Origin: Deltaproteobacteria bacterium
GTDB taxonomy: Bacteria; Desulfobacterota; Binatia; UBA9968; JAJDTQ01
NCBI GenBank assembly: GCA_028818775.1
Contig: JAPPNE010000081.1
Coordinates: 1-32,818 of the forward strand
DNA length: 32,818 nucleotides
Direction: 5' to 3'
Shown: in pieces, positions 7,861 through 15,223 of the stretch
Layout of the letters: each line of letters starts with the position of its first letter
Numbering within the stretch: the stretch's first letter is position 1
Position numbers and translations under genes: made by a program
The notes under the pieces: generated by a model
The model's database searches: none
Seen by the model: only the letters and a program-made list of their open reading frames with translations
What the model was told of the DNA's origin: nothing

Positions 7861-8316
7861 ATGAGCGAGAGCACGCCCAGGAAAGCCCGTGCCATGGGCA
7901 TCAACCACGTGGTTCTGGAGGTAGGGGACCTGGACGAGGCGTTGGAGTTCTACGGCGCCATCTTCGACTTCACCCTGCGCGGCCGGAGCGACCACAACGC
8001 CTTCATCGACCTCGGCGACCAGTTCATCCAGTTGAGCCTGGGCAAGACCCAGGAGGCCGACGGGAAGCGCCACTTCGGTTTCGTGGTAGACGACCGGGAG
8101 CCGGTGCGCGCCGCCCTCGATCGCCTCGGCGTCGAGCCCCTGGACCAGCGCCTCAACTTCCGCGACCCCTGGGGCAACCGCATCGAGGTGGTGCCCTATG
8201 ACGACGTCCAGTTCTCCAAGGCGCCCAACGTGCTCAACGGCATGGGCCTCGGCGGACTGAAGAAGACGACTGGCGCCGTCGAGGAACTCACCAAGAAGGG
8301 GATGGCGCCGAACTGA
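7861..8316 (+). CDS. VOC-family protein (glyoxalase/bleomycin resistance/dioxygenase fold)
   Basis: This 151-residue protein contains one vicinal oxygen chelate module pair. It starts MGINHVVLEVGDLDEALEFYG (quoted from NHVVLEV and LDEALEFYG), with the metal His in the first strand. DHNAFIDLGDQFIQLS follows in the middle, and FRDPWGNRIEVVPYDD supplies the conserved G-N-x-I-E with the metal-binding Glu. AAAGGAG lies 7 bases before the ATG. It follows the bicupin gene by 14 bases. The final 30 residues (GMGLGGLKKTTGAVEELTKKGM) go beyond the core fold and may be a flexible tail. VOC proteins cover glyoxalases, ring-cleaving dioxygenases, epimerases and resistance proteins; the sequence alone does not choose. 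Confidence 0.85.
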   Translation: MSESTPRKARAMGINHVVLEVGDLDEALEFYGAIFDFTLRGRSDHNAFIDLGDQFIQLSLGKTQEADGKRHFGFVVDDREPVRAALDRLGVEPLDQRLNFRDPWGNRIEVVPYDDVQFSKAPNVLNGMGLGGLKKTTGAVEELTKKGMAPN

Positions 8317-8340
8317 CGTCCGGCGCCACCAAGCCCGTCT

Positions 8341-9378
8341 TCAGGGTTTCGGCTTCTTGAAACCCGTCAGGATTTGCAGGTACTCGCGGATGTCCGGCGC
8401 CATGGTGTCGAAACCGATCAATGCCTTGCGGATCTCCTCGGGCGACACGTAGTCGACCGCGAGGTCCGCTTTCTTGGCATCGGCGAGGAAGGCGGAATTC
8501 TCCGTCACGGACTTGAACGCCTTTTGCAGGATCGCGACCCGGTCCTTGGGCGTGCCCGGCGGCAGCGTGAAGATGCGCGTGATGCCGTTCTGCAGGTTCC
8601 AGACCTTGAACGCCTCCAGGTTCTTGCCGGTCAACACATCCTGGAACAGCGGCAGGTCCTTGACCTCGGGGTTGCCGCGCCGCTGGGCGATGATGAACGG
8701 AATGAGCTTCCTGTCGCCGGTGTTGTCGAGCATGCTGCGGGCCGTGATCCTCATGGAGTCCCAGGTCCAGCACGCGCCGTCCACCTCGCCCTTGTCCATG
8801 GCCAACCGCACCCGGGCGGTGCCGCCGTACCCCGTGATGCTCTTGAACTTGGTGCCCAGGTCCCGGTTCAGGAACAGAAACGGGTCGGTGGTGATCCCCG
8901 GGGCGCGTGTGCCGCCCATCTTGAGCTCCCGCCCCGACTTGACGATGTCGTCCAGTGTCTTGAGTCCGGTGCGCCCCATGATCGCGCACGCCACCGCGTC
9001 CCGCGTCGGCACCCCGATGATCTCGAAACGCCGGGGAACGATCTTCACCTTCTTGTCGCCCATGGCGTGGGCCAGCACCAGTCCCGGACTCCACACCCCC
9101 AAGGTCAGCCCGTCGGGTTTGGCCTTCTTGTAGATGAAATTCGCCGTCACCAGGCTCCCCGCGCCGGGCAGGTTCTGCACCACCGGGGTCGGACTCCCTG
9201 GAATGTACTGCCTGATGTAGCGGGCGACGAAACGGGTGTAGGTGTCGTAGCCCCCGCCCGGCGAGAAGCCCACCAGCATGCGCAGGTTCTTGCCCTTGTA
9301 GAATTCCTCCGCCCCCACCGCGGCATGGCCCAGGACGAGCCCCAGCACCACGGCCAGCGACATGATCATGCGAATCAT
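8341..9378 (-). CDS. TctC/Bug-type periplasmic solute-binding protein
   Basis: This 345-residue exported protein belongs to the tripartite tricarboxylate transporter substrate-binding family. It has a signal peptide (MIRMIMSLAVVLGLVLGHAA, cleavage near AVGAEE). Next come LRMLVGFSPGGGYDTYTRFVARY, split here as LRMLVGFSPGGGYDTYTR and FVARY, and then VVQNLPGAGSLVTANFIY. These are the typical G-F-x-P-G-G-x-x-D and N-x-x-G-A-G motifs of TctC proteins that bind carboxylates. The ATG at 9378 is preceded by AAGGAGG at 7 bases; a TTG two codons upstream would abut the SD and is unlikely. No TctA/TctB membrane genes are adjacent, so it is an orphan binding protein, as is common for this family. It is convergent with the VOC gene (24 bases). 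Ligand unknown. Confidence 0.88.
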   Translation of the reverse strand: MIRMIMSLAVVLGLVLGHAAVGAEEFYKGKNLRMLVGFSPGGGYDTYTRFVARYIRQYIPGSPTPVVQNLPGAGSLVTANFIYKKAKPDGLTLGVWSPGLVLAHAMGDKKVKIVPRRFEIIGVPTRDAVACAIMGRTGLKTLDDIVKSGRELKMGGTRAPGITTDPFLFLNRDLGTKFKSITGYGGTARVRLAMDKGEVDGACWTWDSMRITARSMLDNTGDRKLIPFIIAQRRGNPEVKDLPLFQDVLTGKNLEAFKVWNLQNGITRIFTLPPGTPKDRVAILQKAFKSVTENSAFLADAKKADLAVDYVSPEEIRKALIGFDTMAPDIREYLQILTGFKKPKP

Positions 9379-9429
9379 CGGCAACCTCCTTGGAGTAATT
9401 TCCGGTCTTGCGCCCGATTGGACCGGCTA

Positions 9430-9458
9430 CCCGTAACAGCGTGCTTTTCGTGTGTCAA
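9430..9458 (-). promoter_or_regulatory. weak candidate promoter for the TctC-like gene
   Basis: On the minus strand, a perfect TTGACA (9458-9453) is followed after 16-17 bases by TTACGG/TACGGG, a poor -10. It lies about 55 bases upstream of the gene start. Only the -35 argues for it. Confidence 0.3.
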
Positions 9459-9567
9459 CCTGCGGTGTTCACGCGGCCATTAAGCCTTTGAGTACTGGGC
9501 ATGGGGGTGACCGCCTCTTCCGAGACTTGGGCGGTACGTTCGCGAACTACCCTTTGAATGAACAAGA

Positions 9568-11393
9568 TCAGGGGTTCAGGACGACGCGGCTCAGCCGACG
9601 CCAACGACTGTCTTGGCGCAGACTGGGTTTTGCCTCCCCGATTGCCTCGACGACGAGATCCAGCTTGTAAGGTACTTGATCGGGATCGTCCGGAACCAGC
9701 TTGTCAATAAGGGCCAGCGTGGCATCCGGGAAACGCGTTGCCGGCGCGTCGTCCGCCGCCAAGTCTCCCTGGCCCAGGGGAATGGCAAACAGGCCGCCCT
9801 TACGGATCGGGATGAGATGTGGCGATATGGTACGAACCACCTCCGGGAACATGTCTCCAGCGTTTTCCACGAGATCCGCGAATCGACGCGATGTCTCTTC
9901 CGTCCGAAAGCGATCCTCCCGTGGACAAGCCTTTTCTACGAAAGGCTTGCCAAAGCGGCGCCACTTCTTCGGGTCGCCGTCGAGCACCGTGTGGTTAAGG
10001 AAGTCGATGCTGTGCGCACGCCCCGCGTCATTAGTTTCTTGAAGCGCACGACGAGCTTCGTCGTAAGAGACGTACGCCGAATTCTTCCGTCGCCAAAAAC
10101 ATGCCAGGACGAGAAACTCGTGAAGGCGGAGAAATGCCTCGTCCGACCAACCCCATCTCGACGCATGGGCGAACACGTTCAAGAAGTGCGGCTTCAGTAA
10201 TGAGAACAGAGAGGGGGGCTCGGACGGAACCGTGGAGTTGGCCGGACGAGCTGGGTCATCGTCAAGGCCATACTCCAGGAGAGGATCAAAGTCCGGTTGT
10301 GCACCGACGGGATCGCGACCAATGTCGCCGTACCGGACACGGTGGTCAAACACGCAAAGCCATTCGCCGGAGGGTGGCCGATCGGCATCCGCGAACAGCT
10401 TGGCACCAACGTCAGTTCTGACGAGTGACGCGACCTGACCACGTTCATGCGGGGAGAGTTTTCGCGGCCCCCTTCTTGCGAGATCCACGACCGTCCGGCG
10501 CCAAGCCAAGGGATCGTCTGCTCGATCCGCCCAAGCAGAAAGAGTGCTCCACAGTGCCGTATGGCTGTCCGTAGAGGGGTAGGCTAGAGCGCGGACTCCG
10601 CTGTCACGCCAGCGAGGCTGGACTTCTTCCTGGGCACCGCTGTCGAATGCAAAGAGTCTAACGGCACGACCTTGTCCGCCAGCGTGAAGGCCTTGAAGGA
10701 GGTATCTCACCGGTGGATCATTGGCGGAGTACCCAAGCAGTACGACGATATACTGGTCGAGCAGGGCGCTTACGAAACGGGTGGCCCAACCCTCCGCCAA
10801 GTACGCCCGCCCGAAGTCAGAACTGCTGACGACGAGATTTTGGCGACCCTCGCCGCGGTTGATCCTGTTGTCTATCCGTCCGTGGAGATAGACATGCCGT
10901 CGAATGACTGCATGCCGGTCAGATCCGGTAGCGCAGGCGCGACGTGGGTCTTCAATCTTTGTTGGCCGGCTTTTTCGAACAGGCGATCGAAGTTGGTAGT
11001 GACGATCTGAGGCTTGCCGTTGCTGCTCCGTGACAAGCGAAGGACCGTCTCATGAGTCGACAAATTCGCGCCGCGCGGCGTCTTGAGTCTCTTGGCGATC
11101 AGGTAATCAACCTCGCTCGCGGGGTATTCTTGCTGAAGCAAATTGAATATCTGATCGAGGGAGGGACGGGCTCCGACAGGGATCGTCTTGTCTTCCCACA
11201 TCGACAGCATCTTCCGCGACTGAGCGTTGGCGGATGCACCGAGTTGTTCGACGACGAACTTCGCCAAATCCCGAAAATCCGGCATTCCGGAAGGATAGGA
11301 GACCCCGGCGCCGCACAGGAAAACGACCTGCCCGTTGTCCCGTTCTTCGAGCAACTCGTCGGGGATGTTTGGTCCTTCCGGAAGGAAGCGCAT
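9568..11393 (-). pseudogene. SIR2-like (SIR2_2 + DUF4020-like) defence protein, frameshifted into two parts
   Basis: Two open frames form one protein. Part 1 (11393-10872) has the NAD-binding start FLCGAGVSYPSGMPDFRDL and TTNFDRLFEKA, then ends at a TAG at 10874. Part 2 (same strand, next frame) continues from about 10896 as HVYLHGRIDNRINRGEG, then VVSSSDFGRAYLAEGW and LLGYSANDPPVRYLLQGL. It runs to 9568 with a long C-terminal domain resembling DUF4020. The H-V-Y-L-H-G motif is standard in SIR2-like proteins just after the T-T-N-x-D block. The total span is 1826 bases, one short of a multiple of three, so one inserted base would restore about 608 residues. Family members deplete NAD+ in abortive defence. 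The start ATG at 11393 has no clear SD and lies 66 bases after the ImmA-like gene. GC is visibly lower than in the flanks. This could be real decay or a sequencing indel. Confidence 0.8.
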
Positions 11394-11459
11394 CGTTGAT
11401 CAAATCGGGTGGGCTTACTGTGCTGCTCGACTGGGTTGCGGCAGGAAGTATGGGTTTGA

Positions 11460-12860
11460 TCAGTTCGCCGGATCTACCGCGGCGGAGACGCGGGCGATTC
11501 GGTGGTTCTTGACTTGGTGTTCGATGACGTACGGCGAAACACCATATTCCACCGCCAACTCGTCGATGTCGTCGGCATCGACGACAGGTTGCGGGATTCT
11601 GTCTCGTAGTCCAGAAGCGGGCGCGAGAAACTCGGCTGCGAAGGCACGGTTGCGTTGTTGCCGCTCCGAGTAGGTCTTCGTGAGCAGCGTATCGAAGTCC
11701 GGCGACAGCAAGACTTCCCCGAGGGCGCGGCAAAAATGAAAACGTTGGCTGTCGCCACGAAGTGCCCGCAAAGCAAACGCCGGGCTCCCGTCGTCCGTGC
11801 GGGTGATGATGCCGTCTACCAGCGCCGGCCAGCCGCTTGAGGCCGCCAGCGGTCTGGTTACTTTGCGGATTGAACCAGCATCTTCGCCGAGAGCTTCCGC
11901 CAAGTGCGGCATGGTGGGCAATGGTTGGCCGTCTAGATTCAGGTGTTGGCGGAGCCGCCGCGCGCAGTTGTACCCAGCGTGCCACGGGTACCCGACACCC
12001 CGAGGCTGTGCGTCAGGGAGAAATTCAAGGTGTTCGTGAAAGATGCCCAAGGATAATGGTACTGCGATTTCATCGGGATAGGCTTCATGACGCAAGGATA
12101 GAATGCGGTGTAGAGGTAGGCTCCGGTGTTTCTTTGTCCTCCACAACGCGTCTGCAATCCCGAACCATTCCTCGTCCGAGTCTTCCGCATTGACGGCGGG
12201 AACGGCTTCGCCCAGCAATCTACCCAGACTGTCTGCGAACATGATCACCCAGTGAGACTGGCGGTCGTCGAGAGCGTAGGGATCCCAACCCAACCCGGCG
12301 GCTGTTTGGCAGAACTGTGCTTCGTCCTTGTCCGCCGTTTGGATTGCTTCCCATTCTTCCTGGAGGAAGGTGCCGTCGACGCCCATAGATACAAGCCGTC
12401 GGATCACCCGGTCAATGACGTCGGCGCAACGTTCACGAAACTCGTCGCTGTCCATCCACAGTTCGCCCTGTTCCAGGAACTCTACCTTGGTCCAAGGGCT
12501 TTGGTCCCGTTTCCAGGTGAGATGGGTCCAAGAGCCGGAGGAAACGACATCAAGGCTGGGGAATGCATACCCTTCTCGGTTGGCGCCGAGCGAATGTCGG
12601 CGATGGAAGTCGGGATTTCCTTCCTTCGCGGGACTCCCGAACTCGTGTGTCAGGAACCACCAGTTGGTAACCAGCCACTCCGCCAAGGGGTAGATCGGGA
12701 CGTAGACAAAGTCACGGACGGTTTTCGCCCGGGTATCCAGTACACGGGTCACAACCGAGTCGGCGGCCTTGATCTGCAGCGAAGCCCAAGTCGCGCACAA
12801 CTCCGGTCCCCTGACCCCTTCTGCGTCGACCCAATCAAATTCAATGCTAAGTGGCGGCAT
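11460..12860 (-). CDS. degenerate ImmA/IrrE-like protein, putative partner of the SIR2-like protein
   Basis: This 466-residue cytoplasmic protein is in the low-GC island. The first 320 residues match nothing I can name; they contain PIYPLAEWLVTNWWFLTHEF (about residues 53-72). The C-terminal third resembles ImmA/IrrE-type domains. RFHFCRALGEVLL lies where the zinc motif H-E-x-x-H normally sits, then QQRNRAFAAEFLAPASGL matches the E-x-x-A-N-x-F-A-x-x-L-L-x-P segment. A final VDADDIDELAVEYGVSPYV resembles the usual helix pair with L-A-x-x-F-x-V-S. The zinc ligands H-E-x-x-H are absent, so peptidase activity is unlikely. I chose the ATG at 12860, which overlaps the stop of the preceding small gene by 14 bases and suggests translational coupling. 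An ATG at 12893 is possible. ImmA-like proteins often act as sensors or regulators in phage-related loci; the role here is inference. Confidence 0.65.
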   Translation of the reverse strand: MPPLSIEFDWVDAEGVRGPELCATWASLQIKAADSVVTRVLDTRAKTVRDFVYVPIYPLAEWLVTNWWFLTHEFGSPAKEGNPDFHRRHSLGANREGYAFPSLDVVSSGSWTHLTWKRDQSPWTKVEFLEQGELWMDSDEFRERCADVIDRVIRRLVSMGVDGTFLQEEWEAIQTADKDEAQFCQTAAGLGWDPYALDDRQSHWVIMFADSLGRLLGEAVPAVNAEDSDEEWFGIADALWRTKKHRSLPLHRILSLRHEAYPDEIAVPLSLGIFHEHLEFLPDAQPRGVGYPWHAGYNCARRLRQHLNLDGQPLPTMPHLAEALGEDAGSIRKVTRPLAASSGWPALVDGIITRTDDGSPAFALRALRGDSQRFHFCRALGEVLLSPDFDTLLTKTYSERQQRNRAFAAEFLAPASGLRDRIPQPVVDADDIDELAVEYGVSPYVIEHQVKNHRIARVSAAVDPAN

Positions 12861-13056
12861 AGAGCGACTCGATGCCCTTCGGCCATTCATCAATGTCCAG
12901 CGGATATCCCTTGTATGAACCGCTCCCGCGGTTCACCAGCCGAGCCTCAAAGACAGTGTCGCCGTGCATGTACCACACATAACGCGGGAATTCTCCCTCC
13001 CACGGAGAGCCGACAGCCCCCCGGCGAATCGCCGACCGCAGCCATTCAGAGACCAT
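12847..13056 (-). CDS. small protein of unknown function, first gene of the SIR2 operon
   Basis: This 69-residue product starts MVSEWLRSAIRRG and ends GYPLDIDEWPKGIESLYAAT. It contains an aromatic-rich middle (EFPRYVWYMHGDTVFEARL), no membrane segment and no motif I recognise. The frame is open further upstream, but that part lies over the 3' end of larE and looks like chance coding. The ATG at 13056 has no strong SD (GGAC at about 9 bases). Its stop overlaps the start of the ImmA-like gene by 14 bases, the main reason to believe it. The lower GC matches the two genes that follow. It could be an antitoxin-like or accessory subunit of the defence operon, but that is a guess. Confidence 0.5.
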   Translation of the reverse strand: MVSEWLRSAIRRGAVGSPWEGEFPRYVWYMHGDTVFEARLVNRGSGSYKGYPLDIDEWPKGIESLYAAT

Positions 13057-13198
13057 TTCGCGGTCCGTGACGTCCCGAGGACAGCAAGAAGCGTCTGCGC
13101 GGAGTTGAGGCTGGCCCGCGAAGCTTGGAATGTCTTTGTGCTCCCTGCTTCCCTCGCGCTGCCAAGCGAAACCGAAGGGCGGGTACAGCAGAACTGCG

Positions 13199-14134
13199 CT
13201 AAGCGTTCTTGGTAGTCTCGTTCCGGACGGTCTCGTTGAGGGAGCCGGTGCGGTAGCCCTGGAGGTCGATGCTGACGTAGGTGAAGCCGGCGTCCTTGAA
13301 GCGCCGGAGGATCTCCTCGCGCACGTCCGGACGCAGCAGCTTGTCGAATTCGTCCGGCGCCACCTCGATGCGCGCCAGCTCGTCGTGGTAGCGCACCCGG
13401 TGGACGCGGAAACCAAGTTCGCGGAGCACCCGCTCGCAGCGGTTCACCTGGGTGAGCTTCTCGGGGGTGATGGCGGTGCCGTAGGGGAATCGGCTGGAGA
13501 GGCACGCCAGGGCGGGCTTGTCCCAGACCCGGAGCCCCATGCGCCGGGCGGCCTCGCGGATGTCCGCCTTGGTGAAGCCCAACTCGTCCAGCGGCGAGCG
13601 CACGCCGCGCTCGCGCGCCGCTTTCCGGCCGGGACGGTGGTCGCCGCGGTCGTCCAGGTTGAAGCCGTCGAGCACATGCGGGATGCCCAACGCCGCGGCC
13701 TCGTCGATGGCCTTGCCGTAGAGTTCGGTCTTGCAGAAATAGCAGCGGTTGACGGGGTTGGCGGCGTAGCGCGGATCGTCCAGTTCGTAGGTGTCGATGA
13801 GCAGGTGCCGGGCGCCGATGCTCTCCGCCAGGCCGCGGGCGTCCGCTCCCTCCTCGGGCGCGAGGCTGGGAGAGACCGCGGTGAGCGCCAGGGCGTTGTC
13901 CCCCAGTACGTTCACCGCCTCGGCCAGCAGGTAGCCGGAGTCGACGCCGCCGGAGAAACAGACCACCACGTGGCCCATTTCCCGCAGCAGCGCCTGAAGC
14001 CCGGTTACCTTTTGCGCCAGTTCGGCGTCCTCGAAAGGGTGATGCCCTAGCTCCGCTCCGTGAGCCCCCCGCACCCCTCCGTCATTCCCGCGAAAGCGGG
14101 AATCCAGGAAGGGTGGTGTGAAGGAGCCCTTCAT
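13199..14134 (-). CDS. larE: LarE-type ATP-dependent sulfur transferase (PP-loop family)
   Basis: This protein has up to 311 residues. It carries the PP-loop VVVCFSGGVDSGYLLAEAV, the CYFCKTELYGKAIDEA block, DGFNLDDRGDHRPGRKAA and the KPALACLSSRFPYGTAIT segment. That order is the LarE/NCAIR-mutase-related PP-loop pattern. LarE adenylates a pyridine dicarboxylate carrier and donates sulfur to build the nickel-pincer cofactor of lactate racemase. The Cys in ACLSSR is at the conserved position used as sulfur donor or cluster ligand in the family. LarB and LarC are not in the window, so another sulfur-transfer job is possible. The N-terminus is uncertain: the ATG at 14134 lacks a good SD, and its first 20 residues translate a dispersed repeat (14080-14108). 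A GTG at 14074 or the ATG of the MGHVVVCF segment are alternatives. It follows the GST gene by 25 bases. Confidence 0.85.
   Translation of the reverse strand: MKGSFTPPFLDSRFRGNDGGVRGAHGAELGHHPFEDAELAQKVTGLQALLREMGHVVVCFSGGVDSGYLLAEAVNVLGDNALALTAVSPSLAPEEGADARGLAESIGARHLLIDTYELDDPRYAANPVNRCYFCKTELYGKAIDEAAALGIPHVLDGFNLDDRGDHRPGRKAARERGVRSPLDELGFTKADIREAARRMGLRVWDKPALACLSSRFPYGTAITPEKLTQVNRCERVLRELGFRVHRVRYHDELARIEVAPDEFDKLLRPDVREEILRRFKDAGFTYVSIDLQGYRTGSLNETVRNETTKNA
14080..14108 (-). repeat. dispersed 29-bp palindromic repeat, copy 1 (inside the larE 5' end)
   Basis: A perfect palindrome with arms ATTCCCGC and GCGGGAAT around a 4-base loop (14084-14103) is flanked by CCTGG and GACG. The whole 29-base unit recurs identically in the opposite orientation at 17263-17291. 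Read in frame with larE it encodes D-S-R-F-R-G-N-D, a peptide produced when this type of intergenic repeat is mis-annotated as coding. The core resembles the dRS3-like ATTCCC-N8-GGGAAT class of small repeats. Confidence 0.75.
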
Positions 14135-14159
14135 CGACGTCAGGACCGATGTCCTCGCC

Positions 14160-14723
14160 CTACGGCGTCGACTTCACCTTCGGCCGCTCCAGCAGCGAGT
14201 CGCGCCAACGCTTGACGTTGGGCAGGTCCTCGGTGATGGACGTCCGGTAGGAGTCCTCACGGGTGAAGAACGGGATGTAGGTGATGTCCGCCAGCGAGTA
14301 GTCGTCGACGATGTAGTCGCGGCCGGCCATGCGTTTCTCCAGCGTCTCCAGGTGCTCCCGCAGGCGCCTCTTGTTCTTCTCGACCTCGTGGTCGTGGCGG
14401 ATGTTGCCCGCCGCGGCCTGGAGCCGGGTGTTGCAGAAGTCGATCCAGATGCGCACCTCGGCGCGCTTCGTCAGGTCCTTGGGCATCAGCGGCACCTCGG
14501 GGAACTTCTCGTCCAGGTACTCGTTGATGACCGCCGATTCGTAGATCACCGCGTCTCCGTCCACCAGCACGGGGACCTTGCCGTAGGGGTTCAGCGTGAC
14601 CAGCTCTTTGGACTTGTTCTTGAGGTCGCACTCGACCAGGTCGTAGGGGATGTCTTTCTCTGCCAGGACAAGCCTTGTCCTGTGGGCGTACGGTCAAGGA
14701 CCGTAGGACAGTAGTCGCAACAT
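14160..14723 (-). CDS. glutathione S-transferase family protein, probable selenoprotein (UGA at codon 10)
   Basis: Read through one in-frame UGA (14696-14694), the gene encodes 187 residues. The N-terminus is MLRLLSYGP-U-PYAHRTRLVLAEKD, then a thioredoxin-fold G-site with NPYGKVPVLVDGDAVIYESA (cis-Pro and E-S motif, about residues 45-64). The helical C-terminal domain includes the YSLADITYIPFF helix. AAGGAGG stands 6 bases before the ATG at 14723, so the frame clearly starts upstream of the UGA. The UGA occupies the Cys of the C-P-[FY]-A-x-R motif of omega/beta-like and SspA-like GSTs, and a SECIS-like hairpin follows. Starting instead at the ATG at 14570 would remove the glutathione site. 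Family enzymes transfer or reduce thiols; a selenol would be a stronger nucleophile. The operon partners are a CDGSH protein, a cupin and LarE. The alternative is a nonsense mutation, less likely given the position and hairpin. Confidence 0.8.
14664..14696 (-). promoter_or_regulatory. UGA codon with putative bacterial SECIS element
   Basis: On the mRNA, UGA (14696-14694) is followed after 18 bases by the apical loop of a perfect 7-bp hairpin: CAGGACA, loop AGGCU, UGUCCUG (14682-14664). A further A-U pair could tighten the loop to GGC. The bacterial SECIS model, as I recall it, asks for 16-37 bases from UGA to the apical loop, a stem of at least 4 bp and a G among the first two loop bases. All three are met. 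E. coli fdhF has a similar GG-containing loop. Confidence 0.7.
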
Positions 14724-14803
14724 GTCTTCCTCCTTCGAAGCCGCGGCCCGCTCCAGTGCCGGCCGCCGTTCGGGCGGGCTCGAAACCTGCCCCCGTTCCA
14801 AAT

Positions 14804-15190
14804 CTATGCGATGATCGGCTCCTTCACCGGCGTATGGCTGGGGCGCCGCGGCACCCGCGTGCGCGGCTTGCCGTCCACCTGGGAGTTGCCCGCGCCGAAC
14901 AGCAGCAGACGGTCTCCGCCCGTGTTGCACAGTTGGTAAGGCTGGCCCGATTTCAGCAGGATCGTGTCGTGGGGATTCAGGACGAACTCGTCCTCGGGCG
15001 TCCGCACCGTGCACTGGCCTTCGAGGACCATGAAGATATGGTCGTCATTTTCGTGGTAGTGCATGTCGTCCTGCATGTTCGCTTCGCAGTTGATGGTCCA
15101 GTAATAGGCCAGGTCCGTGCGCCACAGCTTGAGATGGCGGACCTCCGGGTTTGCCTTGGCCTCCTCGATGGGGTTCTTCACCTCGTACAT
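14804..15190 (-). CDS. small single-domain cupin protein
   Basis: This 128-residue protein is one cupin barrel. Motif 1 is MQDDMHYHENDDHIFMVLEG (about residues 39-58), with H-x-H and a third His in place of the usual Glu position. Motif 2 is LNPHDTILLKSGQPYQLCN, where the usual His is replaced, so metal binding may be partial or differently coordinated. Such proteins are often sensors, isomerases or small dioxygenases. AAGGAGGA precedes the ATG at 15190. It lies 33 bases after the CDGSH gene and 80 bases before the GST gene, all on the minus strand. Its function is unassigned; the operon suggests redox or sulfur/selenium metabolism. Confidence 0.8.
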   Translation of the reverse strand: MYEVKNPIEEAKANPEVRHLKLWRTDLAYYWTINCEANMQDDMHYHENDDHIFMVLEGQCTVRTPEDEFVLNPHDTILLKSGQPYQLCNTGGDRLLLFGAGNSQVDGKPRTRVPRRPSHTPVKEPIIA

Positions 15191-15223
15191 GCGCCTGTCC
15201 TCCTTCCGACTCCGGGGTGGCGG

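Noticed and set aside
10872-10905. Programmed ribosomal frameshift in the SIR2-like gene
   Set aside because: No slippery heptamer or run of identical bases is seen at the junction, so an indel is more likely.
12847-13416. 189-codon frame ending at 12847 taken at full length
   Set aside because: Its first 70 or so codons are out of frame with larE and Ser/Thr/Arg-rich shadow sequence; only the part from ATG 13056 looks real.
14160-14570. GST starting at the internal ATG 14570
   Set aside because: It would delete the first half of the thioredoxin fold, has no SD of note, and ignores a coherent GST N-terminus with AAGGAGG upstream of the UGA.
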